Below are positions 1 through 7,887 of a stretch of DNA of 64,000 nucleotides, piece by piece. Numbering within the stretch: position 1 is the first letter of the stretch; each line of letters starts with the position of its first letter. Under the pieces are notes generated by a model. The model saw only the letters and a program-made list of their open reading frames with translations, made no database searches and was not told the DNA's origin. The DNA is taken from assembly GCA_947501635.1 (NCBI GenBank), contig CANMWT010000001.1, forward strand, positions 421,249 through 485,248, in the 5' to 3' direction. A program made the translations under genes and the position numbers. This stretch comes from an uncultured Roseobacter sp. GTDB taxonomy: Bacteria; Pseudomonadota; Alphaproteobacteria; Rhodobacterales; Rhodobacteraceae.

Positions 1-84
1 ATAAACACGGCGCACCGGAAAGGCGCCACCGCTTGCGACGGGTACCGACACTGTCGGCGGAGTGGGGATCACGAAATCGGACAT
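1..84 (-). CDS. Fumarylacetoacetate hydrolase family protein, N-terminal part only
   Basis: Only the first 28 codons are inside the window; the gene runs off the left edge. The start at 84 is preceded by AGGGAG at good spacing. The peptide begins MSDFVIPTPPTVSVPV and soon reaches FPVRRVY, which resembles the N-terminus of FAH-family proteins (FPVRRIYCVGRNY in typical members). Family members cleave carbon-carbon bonds in, or isomerise or decarboxylate, diketo acids at the end of aromatic degradation. That fits the catabolic cluster transcribed divergently on the other strand. The assignment rests on this short stretch; the metal-binding part of the protein is not visible. Confidence 0.6.
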   Translation of the reverse strand, partial: MSDFVIPTPPTVSVPVASGGAFPVRRVY

Positions 85-111
85 GGAAGTCTCCCTGAAT
101 TTTGATTCTGC

Positions 112-165
112 TGGTGTCTTATACTGGACCAAATTGTAAATCAATCCAGACCAATCTAATAAAAT
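112..165. promoter_or_regulatory. Divergent control region with candidate GntR operator
   Basis: This is an AT-rich gap between the divergent FAH-type gene and the GntR regulator. GGACCAA at 126-132 and AGACCAA at 148-154 form an imperfect direct repeat 22 bp apart, close to two helical turns. TGGT at 112-115 and ACCA at 128-131 also form an inverted pair. FCD-type GntR proteins often bind short inverted GT/AC boxes in such positions. The operator role is inference from position and repetition. Confidence 0.3.
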
Positions 166-215
166 TGGAAAAATAGTTATTGATTTATCCCTTTGGAGGG
201 GTATTTTGGCTCAAT

Positions 216-944
216 ATGAACACATTGGATAACCAATACCGAACCAATTCGGCAATTGATCGACCTGCGGATGATGCTGACATCATCGGAAAGGTGCGCG
301 ATTTTATTGCAGAGGGTGGGTTTCAGCCAGGCGACCGTTTGCCGGCGGAGCGCCAGTTGATTGGTGCGCTTGGCATGCCCCGTGGTGCGTTGCGTCGGGC
401 TTTTGATGCTTTGGAGCGCGAGGGGGTTATCTGGCGCCATGTTGGCAAAGGCACTTTTATTGCGCGCGAGGGCGCGGGCGCTGGCGGTGGTGACACAGAC
501 TGGACGATGGATGTCGCGCGTCAGATCACGCCACTTCGCATGGTGCGCGCGCGCTTGTGTATTGAACCTGCACTGGCCGGCGAGGCCGCATTGAATGCAT
601 CCGCTCAGTCCGTGACGCGCATGCGCCACGCTTTGGAGCGGGCGAGTGCCGCATCTAACTGGGAAGACTACGAGACACAGGACGATCTGTTTCATCGTGC
701 CATCGCACAGGCATCCGACAATGAACTGCTGATCGGTCTTTTCGACCAACTGAACCGCGTGCGCCGCGCCGTCGCTTTCGGAGCGGTCACGCGCAGTACG
801 CCGCGCCCTGCCGCCGAGCATTCCAGTTTTGCGGAACACGAACGCATTGCCGCAGCGATTGAGCGACGCGACCGGCATGCAGCGCAAGAGAGCATGCGCA
901 GCCACCTTATCTCTGTGTCTAAACGTCTCTTTGAGGAGGGATAG
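216..944 (+). CDS. GntR-family transcriptional regulator (FadR/FCD type)
   Basis: A 242-residue regulator with an N-terminal winged helix (about residues 20-85; LPAERQL then RGALRRAFDALEREGVI, ending in the wing GKGTFI) and a C-terminal all-helical FCD domain (about 95-235, with the metal-site-type pattern QDDLFHRAIA and a later EHERIAAAI). Such proteins bind an operator and release it, or bind it, on sensing a carboxylate metabolite. I chose ATG 216 because GGAGGGG lies upstream; the frame is open back to a TTG at 180. It is the first gene of the cluster and diverges from the FAH-type gene, so it probably controls both sides. The ligand cannot be read from sequence. Confidence 0.85.
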   Translation: MNTLDNQYRTNSAIDRPADDADIIGKVRDFIAEGGFQPGDRLPAERQLIGALGMPRGALRRAFDALEREGVIWRHVGKGTFIAREGAGAGGGDTDWTMDVARQITPLRMVRARLCIEPALAGEAALNASAQSVTRMRHALERASAASNWEDYETQDDLFHRAIAQASDNELLIGLFDQLNRVRRAVAFGAVTRSTPRPAAEHSSFAEHERIAAAIERRDRHAAQESMRSHLISVSKRLFEEG

Positions 945-1034
945 GGCACGAGGTCCAGGCATCAGCGCGCAGAAAGGTCCCGGCAAGAGGGCTGACAAGA
1001 CAGTAATGAATGACATGCACCAAGGGAGGAAACC

Positions 1035-2021
1035 ATGTCCTTAACGAGAAGACTTATGCTGAAAGCGGCAGGTGCCGTGACGGCCCTGACGATGACCGCA
1101 ACCGGCGCATTGGCGTCAGATACTCTGCGCGTCGGTCTGGGCGATATCGCAAGTGTCGAGAGCCTTAACCTGCTGATCGCGATGGAGCGTGCGAAAGAAC
1201 GTGGCGTGGATATGGAGATGACATTCTTCAATTCCGAAGACGTCGCCGTTCAGGCGGTTTTGTCCGGCGAGGCGCATATCGGCGTTGGCGCGCCTTATGC
1301 TTTCATGGCCAACTCCAAAGCGCCGATCCGCATGTTCTACCGCATGTCCACTTTGCTGTTCTTTCCGGTCGTCAATTCCGAAGTCTATTCGGGCTGGTCT
1401 GATCTGGACGGCGAAGAGATTACCGTTCACTCGCGCGGTTCAGGCACAGAGGCGCTGATGCGTCTTATGGAGAAGGTGCACGGCATCGAATATGCCAACA
1501 TCTCTTATGTGCCGGGCTCCGAAGTGCGCGCGGGTGCTATGCTGCAAGGCACCATCAACGCGTCTATCGTTGATGCCGCGAACTTCCGTTTACTGCTGGA
1601 AAAGGGCGGGGACAAGTTTGCCAAGCTGCCTTTGGACGGGGTGAACGCGACGGACGAGGCGCTGTACGCGCGGGCCGATGTGCTTGAAGGGCGTGCCGAC
1701 GACATGCAGATTTTTGTCGAAGAGTTGCTGCGCACTTGGAATGACATCGCGGAAAACCCGGCGATCGTCGCCGAACTCCGGGATCAGTATAACTTGCTCG
1801 CAGATCTGCCGGATGACGTAATCGCAGACGCAGTGCCATACTATGAAGAAGCCGTGGCCAACGGTATCTATCCGCTGAACGGCGGCCAGGAATCCGATGC
1901 TGCGGATGACATGGCGTTCCTGTCAGCCGCCGGACAGGTCGAAGGTGACCCAGCGGACGTGAACCCGTCTGATTTCTGGGATTTCTCGGCGCTGAATGCT
2001 GCCAAAGCAGCAATGAACTGA
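1035..2021 (+). CDS. ABC transporter substrate-binding protein, NMT1/SsuA-like
   Basis: A 328-residue periplasmic solute-binding protein. It starts with an Arg-containing signal peptide (LTRRLMLKAAGA, cleaved around ALA-SD near residue 28) and continues as a type 2 periplasmic-binding fold. It resembles NMT1/SsuA binding proteins that capture sulfonates, pyrimidines or aromatic acids. The start is well supported by AAGGGAGG just upstream of the ATG. A stable hairpin follows the gene, and then come the permease and ATPase genes of the same importer. The hairpin probably lets this gene be made in excess over the membrane parts. Substrate is unknown; the neighbouring decarboxylase-like and molybdenum enzymes suggest an aromatic or heterocyclic carboxylate. 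Confidence 0.85.
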   Translation: MSLTRRLMLKAAGAVTALTMTATGALASDTLRVGLGDIASVESLNLLIAMERAKERGVDMEMTFFNSEDVAVQAVLSGEAHIGVGAPYAFMANSKAPIRMFYRMSTLLFFPVVNSEVYSGWSDLDGEEITVHSRGSGTEALMRLMEKVHGIEYANISYVPGSEVRAGAMLQGTINASIVDAANFRLLLEKGGDKFAKLPLDGVNATDEALYARADVLEGRADDMQIFVEELLRTWNDIAENPAIVAELRDQYNLLADLPDDVIADAVPYYEEAVANGIYPLNGGQESDAADDMAFLSAAGQVEGDPADVNPSDFWDFSALNAAKAAMN

Positions 2022-2034
2022 GCAGAGCTCGATG

Positions 2035-2063
2035 ACCGCTCCGACCTTTGTGGTCGGGGCGGT
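2035..2063 (+). terminator. Intercistronic hairpin after the binding-protein gene
   Basis: ACCGCTCCGACC (2035-2046) pairs with GGTCGGGGCGGT (2052-2063) through 12 bp with one G-T wobble and a 5-base loop. Only a short T pair follows (ttaaa). It lies between the binding protein and the first permease. This position usually means partial termination or 3'-end protection of the upstream message rather than a full stop of the operon. Confidence 0.6.
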
Positions 2064-2091
2064 TTAAACACTTTTCGCAAGGACGTCACAA

Positions 2092-2907
2092 ATGTCGACC
2101 GTTCAGACAGAACCGGGTCTCGTGCAGGGTCCGACCAGCCGCGCTTTCGAGATGCTTGGAGGCACGCCACTCATGTGGCGTCTCCTGTCGCTGGCAATTT
2201 TTTGCACTGTTTGGGAGATCGCCGGTCGGACCAATTTCAACTGGGCCTTTCCGACCTTTCTCGAGACCATGGCCGCCCTGTGGGACATGCTCACCGACGG
2301 CTCCCTGCTGAAAGCATACACGCGCACGCTAGAGCCACTGGTGATTGGCTTGGTGATATCGCTGAGCATAGGTGTCGGCGCAGGCGTTCTGATGGGGCTG
2401 CGCAAGGACGCCGAATGGATCACGCTCCCGGTCTTTATCACGATGCAGGCCGCACCGATGGCGGCTCTGATCCCGCTGATTACCTTCGTATACGGCATCG
2501 GCCTGACGTCCAAAGTTCTGGCGGTCTGCATGCTGGCGATGCCGGTGATTGCGATCAACAGCTACAAAGCCGTGCGCAATGTGCCGCCGTCTCTGGTGGA
2601 CATGAGCCAAAGTTTCATGGGGTCGCGTCAGCAGCAGGTCTTCAAGATCATCCTGCCGGCCGCCAGCCCGATGATGTTCGCAGGTATCCGCCTTGGCGTG
2701 GCCGAGGGGTTCTCTGGTGTGGTTCTGGCGGAGCTTCTTATCACGCCGACGGGGATCGGTGATCTCATCACCTTCAACCGGTCTATCGCCAAGTTCGACT
2801 ACATGTACGCCACCATCTTCTCCATCGTAGCTTTCGCGGTCATCACCGTATCGCTGCTGCACCGTCTGGAAACCAGTATTTTCCGGCCTGAAAAACGAGG
2901 CTCCTGA
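2092..2907 (+). CDS. ABC transporter permease, SsuC/TauC-like
   Basis: A 271-residue inner-membrane permease of the BPD_transp_1 family with about six transmembrane segments. The EAA loop region (about 175-195) reads SLVDMSQSFMGSRQQQVFKIILPAA, split here across the conserved G and the ILPAA end typical of nitrate/sulfonate/taurine permeases. It pairs with a second permease at 3712, so the transporter is probably a heterodimer powered by the ATPase between them. The stop overlaps the ATPase start by one base (TGATGA), so the two are translationally coupled. Function as importer subunit is secure; substrate is not. Confidence 0.88.
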   Translation: MSTVQTEPGLVQGPTSRAFEMLGGTPLMWRLLSLAIFCTVWEIAGRTNFNWAFPTFLETMAALWDMLTDGSLLKAYTRTLEPLVIGLVISLSIGVGAGVLMGLRKDAEWITLPVFITMQAAPMAALIPLITFVYGIGLTSKVLAVCMLAMPVIAINSYKAVRNVPPSLVDMSQSFMGSRQQQVFKIILPAASPMMFAGIRLGVAEGFSGVVLAELLITPTGIGDLITFNRSIAKFDYMYATIFSIVAFAVITVSLLHRLETSIFRPEKRGS

Positions 2908-3707
2908 TGAATATGACAACAGCAATCAAGACGCAGGCCGAAACAGCCAACGACGCGATCATCGAAACGCGGGGGCTGCACAAAGTCTACGGCGGCGGCG
3001 TGACCGCGCTGCAGGATATCAACCTGTCATTCAAACGCGGCGAGTTGACTTCCTTGCTGGGCCCGTCGGGCTGCGGCAAGACAACTCTCCTGAAAATCAT
3101 AGCGGGCTTGCTTGAACCGACAAGTGGCGAAGTCGATGTCAACGGGAAGCCGGTTAAGGGGCCGGGGCCTGAGCGGGCGTTTGTCTTTCAGGACTTTGCC
3201 CTCATGCCTTGGGCCACAGTGTTGCGCAACGCAGCCTTTGGGTTGGAGTTGCAGGGTGTCGCAAAATCTGAACGCGAGGACCGCGCGCGCCATTACGTGG
3301 CCGAAGTCGGGCTTGCCGGTTTTGAGGACAAATACCCGCATGAGCTTTCCGGCGGGATGCGCCAGCGGGTAGGCCTTGCGCGCGCTCTGGCAGTCAATGC
3401 CGACGTGTTGCTGATGGACGAGCCCTTCTCGGCGGTGGACGAGCAAACACGCCGCAAGTTCCAAGAAGACCTGATCCGCCTGCGTGAGGTCGAGAACAAG
3501 ACATTCATTCTTGTAACCCACTCGATTGAAGAAGCGGTTTATCTGTCAGACAGCATTGTGATGCTGTCCCCTCGGCCCGGTCGTCTTAACCGCATCGTGC
3601 ATCCGGCGATTGATCGCTCTGGTGACCCCGACCTGATCCGGCGCAATCCCGAATACCTCGATCTGATCGACGAAATTTGGGCGGGCCTGCGGGCCTACGT
3701 GGAGTAA
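2907..3707 (+). CDS. ABC transporter ATP-binding protein, SsuB/TauB-like
   Basis: A 266-residue ABC ATPase. Visible motifs are Walker A GPSGCGKTT (about residue 53), Q-loop VFQDFALMPW, signature LSGGMRQR, Walker B VLLMDEPF, and the switch histidine in VTHSIEEA. The FALMPW and LSDSIVMLSPRPG stretches are typical of the nitrate/sulfonate/taurine subfamily. It sits between its two permease genes (one-base overlap upstream, four-base gap downstream), so this is a complete importer with the binding protein at 1035. It powers uptake by ATP hydrolysis on the cytoplasmic face. Confidence 0.92.
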   Translation: MNMTTAIKTQAETANDAIIETRGLHKVYGGGVTALQDINLSFKRGELTSLLGPSGCGKTTLLKIIAGLLEPTSGEVDVNGKPVKGPGPERAFVFQDFALMPWATVLRNAAFGLELQGVAKSEREDRARHYVAEVGLAGFEDKYPHELSGGMRQRVGLARALAVNADVLLMDEPFSAVDEQTRRKFQEDLIRLREVENKTFILVTHSIEEAVYLSDSIVMLSPRPGRLNRIVHPAIDRSGDPDLIRRNPEYLDLIDEIWAGLRAYVE

Positions 3708-3711
3708 GCAG

Positions 3712-4464
3712 ATGGAATTCTATGGCTTCAAAGTGCCCAAGGCGGCGGCTCTTTTGTTCTGGGCAGCGCTTTGGGAAATTGTTGGACAGTTTGAGTTGCT
3801 TTTGTTGTTCCCGCCGCTCTCAGAGGTACTGTTGGCGTTGCCCGACGTTCTGACGACAGCGAGTTTTGCAGAAGCAGCCACACTCACTGTTACGGCTTAT
3901 CTTGGCGGGCTCGCGCTGGCGGTCGTGATCGGTATCGGTCTGGGCATGTTGATGGGGCTTGTGAAGGCCGCGGATAACCTTCTGAACATGTGGGTGAATA
4001 TCTTTCTCTCCGCCCCTCTGTCCGCATTGGTGCCAGTGATCATGATCATTTTTGGAATGGGCATGCCAACCGTTGTTGTCACCGTTTTCATGTTCGCAGT
4101 CTGGATCATAGCGCTGGATACGCGGGCAGGTGTGCTGCATGTTTCGCCGTCGCTGATGGAGATGTCTACGTCTTTTGGCGCGTCGCGTCTTGAGCGGTTC
4201 AAAATCATCCTGCTGTCGGCAATGCCCGAGATCCTGGCAGGCGTGCGTCTCGGTGTGATCCGCGGTGTCAAAGGCGTGGTCATCGGGCAACTGCTGGTGT
4301 CGATCATCGGTGTCGGTGCACTCTTTTCGCTGTATTCGCAAAACTTCCTGATGGCGCATTTCTGGGCGCTCATTCTGATCCTCTTTGCTTTTGCACTCAG
4401 CCTTGCTGAGGTCATCGCACGGCTTGAGCACCGGATCGAATACTACGCGGGCGCTCGTGCATGA
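3712..4464 (+). CDS. ABC transporter permease, second subunit
   Basis: A 250-residue SsuC-type permease with about six membrane segments. The cytoplasmic coupling region carries LMEMSTSFGASRLERFKIIL, with the conserved FGAS glycine. It is related to but clearly different from the permease at 2092, so a heterodimeric channel is likely. The start lies four bases after the ATPase stop, and the end overlaps the next gene (ATGA at 4461), which ties the decarboxylase-like protein to the transporter. Confidence 0.87.
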   Translation: MEFYGFKVPKAAALLFWAALWEIVGQFELLLLFPPLSEVLLALPDVLTTASFAEAATLTVTAYLGGLALAVVIGIGLGMLMGLVKAADNLLNMWVNIFLSAPLSALVPVIMIIFGMGMPTVVVTVFMFAVWIIALDTRAGVLHVSPSLMEMSTSFGASRLERFKIILLSAMPEILAGVRLGVIRGVKGVVIGQLLVSIIGVGALFSLYSQNFLMAHFWALILILFAFALSLAEVIARLEHRIEYYAGARA

Positions 4465-5438
4465 AACTGACGCTGGCCACATGGGATCACGACCGCTGCA
4501 TGCCTTTGCATGACGGGCGCGTCTCTGTGCCGGGTGTCGAGTTCGAAAGCCATATCCTGCCGACCGGCAAGCTATTCCCGATTGCGGTTCAGGAAGCACG
4601 CTTTGACATCACCGAGCTGTCCATTTCCAGCTACATCCTGCAAGTGTCACGCGGTGATTGCGCCTACACGGCCATTCCCGCGTTCGTCAGCCGTGCGTTC
4701 CGCCACAGCGGGTTTTATGCGCGGGCCGGTTCGGGGATCAACGGGCTGGACGATCTGGCGGGTAAACGGCTGGGCGTGCCAGAGTACCAGATGACAGCTG
4801 CGCTTTGGATGCGCGGGTTGCTGGGAGACGACCACGGGGTTGACCCTGCGCGTGTACACTGGCGCACCGGCGCGCTGGATGCCGGCGTCCGTCATGAAAG
4901 GCTTGCGCTGGACCTTCCCAAAGGCATGGTGGTCGAACCCATCAAGGACGGTGAAACCCTGCAGGATCTGCTTTTGGCGGGCGACATAGACGGCCTGCTG
5001 GCGCCGAACCCGCCAAAGGCTTTTCTGGAAAACGATCCACGCATTCAGCGCATCATACCGGATTTTGGCGCAGCGGAACGTGCCTATCACGCGCGCACCG
5101 GGTTTTTCCCGATCATGCACGTGATCGCAGTACGCAAGTCTTTGATCGAGCAAGACCCCGATCTGGCTGTCCGGCTGTATGCGGCATTTACCGAGGCGCG
5201 CGATCTTGCCCTTGATCGCTTGCGTGCAGTCTGGCTTGGCTCGGCCAACAGGTTGTCCTTACCCTGGCTGAACGAGGCTATGGAAGCCACCCGTGGCGCG
5301 ATGGGCGACAACTACTGGCCCTATGGATTTGAAGAAAACCGTGCCGAACTTGACGCAGTCTGCCGCTACTCGTCCGAGCAATTCCTTGCCGCGCGTTGTG
5401 TGACGCCGGAAGAGCTTTTCCCGGACGCTGTTCGATGA
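4461..5438 (+). CDS. 4,5-dihydroxyphthalate decarboxylase-like (type 2 periplasmic-binding fold) protein
   Basis: A 325-residue protein with no signal peptide that starts MKLTLATWDHDRCMPLHDGRV. It continues with a type 2 periplasmic-binding fold (LAGKRLGVPEYQMTAALWMRG; later TGFFPIMHVIAVRKSL). This matches proteins annotated as 4,5-dihydroxyphthalate decarboxylase, which remove a carboxyl group from phthalate-derived diols. Proteins of this fold are also often uncharacterised and may be cytoplasmic sensors or NMT1-like binding proteins, so the reaction is not certain. It overlaps the upstream permease by four bases and the downstream exporter by four bases. If it is the decarboxylase, the imported substrate would be a phthalate-like acid. 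Confidence 0.7.
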   Translation: MKLTLATWDHDRCMPLHDGRVSVPGVEFESHILPTGKLFPIAVQEARFDITELSISSYILQVSRGDCAYTAIPAFVSRAFRHSGFYARAGSGINGLDDLAGKRLGVPEYQMTAALWMRGLLGDDHGVDPARVHWRTGALDAGVRHERLALDLPKGMVVEPIKDGETLQDLLLAGDIDGLLAPNPPKAFLENDPRIQRIIPDFGAAERAYHARTGFFPIMHVIAVRKSLIEQDPDLAVRLYAAFTEARDLALDRLRAVWLGSANRLSLPWLNEAMEATRGAMGDNYWPYGFEENRAELDAVCRYSSEQFLAARCVTPEELFPDAVR

Positions 5439-6190
5439 GCGCGGATCTGATCCACGCGGGCCTAGGCTGGCCCATTGCGCTGACGCTTACCGGATTGAGT
5501 TTCGTGACGTCTTTCATGACTGTTGCCTTTGGCATCGGCGGGGGGGCGGTCATGCTTGCGGTGATGGCTGTCTTGCTGCCTGCGTCGGCAATCATTCCCG
5601 TGCATGGTCTGGTGCAGTTGGGATCAAATGCGGGCCGCTTGTCGATCATGTTGGCGCACGTAAAGCGCGCCGTGCTGCCTGCATTTGTGTTAGGAGCGGT
5701 GATCGGTGTGACGGTCGGCGGCTCGATGGTTGTGCAACTGCCAGCAGGTGCCATTCAGCTTGGCGTCGGGGCTTTCATCCTATGGTCCGTGTTTTTCAAG
5801 CCGCCCGCCTTCATGCGTGATTCCGCTGGTATCACAGGGGTGTTTTCCAGCTTTCTGACCATGTTTTTCGGGGGCACGGGGCCCTTCGTTGCGACCTTTG
5901 TCAAGGCACAGGGCCTTGACCGGCTGGGTCACGTCGCGACACATGCGGCCCTGATGACGATCCAGCACGCGTTGAAAATCCTCGTCTTCGGATTTCTGGG
6001 GTTCGCGTTCGCACAATGGATTTGGTTTGTTGTCCTGCTGATTGCTGCTGGTTTCGCAGGCACTGTCGTCGGTCGCCAGGTCCTCACCAAAATCGATGAA
6101 CGGCGGTTTTTGATGCTGCTGAACACAGTTCTCACGCTACTTGCACTGCGGTTGATCTGGTCGGGCGTATCGCAGCTTGGCAGTGGATAA
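5435..6190 (+). CDS. TauE/SafE-family sulfite/organic-anion exporter
   Basis: A 251-residue integral membrane protein with about eight hydrophobic segments and the family's glycine-rich first helix (TVAFGIGGGAVMLAVMAVL) and second-half repeat (FFGGTGPFVATFVKA). TauE/SafE proteins are thought to export sulfite, sulfoacetate or other small anions. I chose ATG 5435, which overlaps the preceding stop (ATGA), over an earlier TTG-type start. Its place after an importer and a decarboxylase-like gene suggests it removes a product or by-product such as sulfite, but that is inference. Confidence 0.82.
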   Translation: MSADLIHAGLGWPIALTLTGLSFVTSFMTVAFGIGGGAVMLAVMAVLLPASAIIPVHGLVQLGSNAGRLSIMLAHVKRAVLPAFVLGAVIGVTVGGSMVVQLPAGAIQLGVGAFILWSVFFKPPAFMRDSAGITGVFSSFLTMFFGGTGPFVATFVKAQGLDRLGHVATHAALMTIQHALKILVFGFLGFAFAQWIWFVVLLIAAGFAGTVVGRQVLTKIDERRFLMLLNTVLTLLALRLIWSGVSQLGSG

Positions 6191-6291
6191 TGCGACAATT
6201 TGACCTAGCTTTCAGGTATCCGCGTCGCGCCTGAGAGACAAACAATCACAAGGCGTAACCGAATAAGAGATCAATAGGGAGGAATATTGAT

Positions 6292-7290
6292 ATGACCAAA
6301 CTGAAGATGAACCGCCGCACACTGCTCGGCACCGGTCTTGCGGCCTCAGCGATGAGCCTTGCGACACCGGGTATCCTGCGGGCTGCGGCGTATCCTGAAC
6401 GTAACCTTTCGGTGTACATTCCCACGCGCGAGGGCGGTGGTGCGGATCGCAATTTCCGCGCTTTTTCGAGCATCTGGAAAGACAAGCTGGGTGCCGAATT
6501 CGAACCGGGTTTCTACCCCGGTGCCTCGGGCCGTGTGGGCTATGAGATCTACATGGGCAAGGCCGAGCCAGATGCCTACAATCTGATTTTCGGCAACATG
6601 GGGCCGGAAGTGTTGAACTGGGCCGTGCAGGCGCCGACCTTTGACATCAACGATTACTTCTACTTCGGGCGCGTTGATACCGATCCGGGCTGCGCCTTTG
6701 TCGGCGCCGAAAGCGCGTTCCAGTCGATCGATCAGATTGTCGAAGAAGGCAAGAAGCGTACGCTGACCGTCGGGACCAGCCGTATGGCGCACCCGGCGTC
6801 CATCGGCATTCTGGCACTGGGCGAAGCAACAGGGGCCAAATTCAACCTGATCCCGCTGTCGGGTGGCAAAAACACCGTCGCTGGCGCGGTCACGGGCGAA
6901 GTCGACTTCTCGGTTCTGACATCAGGTTCGGTGATTTCGGCGGGTGACAGTGTGCGCACCATGCTGGTCTTTGGCGAAAACAAGGTCGGAGACGCGCTGG
7001 ACAACGCGCAGAACATCAACGACGCCTTTGACATGGACTTGCCGGAGATGTTGTCTTCGCGTGCGTTCGGCATTCACAAGGCGGCGGCTGACAACCATCC
7101 GGACCGCTTCGAAAAGCTGGTGTCGACCTTCAACGCAACCTTCGAAGACCCGGCGCTGCTGGAGTCCTATGTCGCCGCGCGCGGCACACCCGAGTACCTC
7201 AATCGGGGCGGTGTCGAAGAATGCGGCCAGTTTGTCAAAGACATGCTGGAACTGGGCGAGCGGTATAAACCGCTGCTGACCGGCGCCTAA
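6292..7290 (+). CDS. Tripartite tricarboxylate transporter (TTT) substrate-binding protein, TctC/Bug-like
   Basis: A 332-residue periplasmic binding protein with a twin-arginine-like leader (MNRRTLLGTGLAASAMSL, cleaved near LRAAA) and a Bug-type domain. Visible family features are YPERNLSVYIPTREGGGADR near the front, the ligand-loop region GKKRTLTVGTSR, and LIPLSGGKNTVAGAVTGEVDFS. Bug proteins bind carboxylates by water-bridged contacts and deliver them to TctAB. The start follows AGGGAGG. A perfect 14-bp hairpin follows the stop. Together with tctB and tctA this forms a second, complete uptake system in the same cluster. Confidence 0.85.
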   Translation: MTKLKMNRRTLLGTGLAASAMSLATPGILRAAAYPERNLSVYIPTREGGGADRNFRAFSSIWKDKLGAEFEPGFYPGASGRVGYEIYMGKAEPDAYNLIFGNMGPEVLNWAVQAPTFDINDYFYFGRVDTDPGCAFVGAESAFQSIDQIVEEGKKRTLTVGTSRMAHPASIGILALGEATGAKFNLIPLSGGKNTVAGAVTGEVDFSVLTSGSVISAGDSVRTMLVFGENKVGDALDNAQNINDAFDMDLPEMLSSRAFGIHKAAADNHPDRFEKLVSTFNATFEDPALLESYVAARGTPEYLNRGGVEECGQFVKDMLELGERYKPLLTGA

Positions 7291-7297
7291 ACTGACA

Positions 7298-7334
7298 GGC
7301 CCGCACCGGCGCTTCCGATACGCCGGTGCGGGCC
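7298..7334 (+). terminator. Perfect 14-bp intercistronic hairpin after tctC
   Basis: GGCCCGCACCGGCG (7298-7311) is exactly complementary to 7321-7334, with a 9-base loop. There is no following T run. The tctB start is about 40 bases later. It is most likely an mRNA-protecting or attenuating element that raises binding-protein expression over the membrane subunits. Confidence 0.65.
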
Positions 7335-7374
7335 ACATCCTATCCTCCCGTTTCGCGACGCTTCAGGAATTCTT

Positions 7375-7887
7375 ATGGCAGATGATCCCAACCGCGCGCC
7401 CAAACACTTGGGTGCAGACCTCGTAATACCCGTTCTGGCGGTGATCTTTACGCTCTATTACTTTTCCACGATCTGGAATTCGCCCTGGACCGCTCAGGTC
7501 AGTGCGTTCGCGATCGGGGGCGTGCTGCTGTTCATCTGCGCGCTCTATTTCATCAAAGTTGCCGGTCAATTCAAGCGGGGCGAGGGGCGCTTTACCTTCA
7601 CCAGCCTCATCAATTTTGAGGATATCCGTACGGGTCGCGTGGCGCTGCTGGTTACGACCATCGGCTTTTGCTGGTTCATCGACGAGCTTGGCTTTACCCT
7701 GACCACCTTTCTGTTCTTGTGGACCAGCATGGCCATTCTTGGCGCCTTCAAGCGGCTGGGACTGGTGACGATAGTCTCGGCGGTACTGGCGCTTGGCGGC
7801 TGGGCGGTTTTCATCCTCGCGTTTGACACGAGGTTCCCGCGTGGCTGGTTTGAAGAGACGATGAAAGTGGTGATGGCCAATGGGTGA
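7375..7887 (+). CDS. tctB: TTT transporter small membrane subunit TctB
   Basis: A 170-residue protein with four hydrophobic segments (about 17-33, 43-62, 92-115, 128-147), as expected of the TctB family. A polar loop around residues 65-90 is also typical. It forms the membrane part of a TTT importer with TctA, whose start overlaps this stop by eight bases. No other role is suggested. Confidence 0.83.
   Translation: MADDPNRAPKHLGADLVIPVLAVIFTLYYFSTIWNSPWTAQVSAFAIGGVLLFICALYFIKVAGQFKRGEGRFTFTSLINFEDIRTGRVALLVTTIGFCWFIDELGFTLTTFLFLWTSMAILGAFKRLGLVTIVSAVLALGGWAVFILAFDTRFPRGWFEETMKVVMANG

Noticed and set aside
177..1016. Long minus-strand frame opposite the GntR gene
   Set aside because: It is the reverse-strand shadow of the regulator, has no start signal and its peptide has no recognisable domain.
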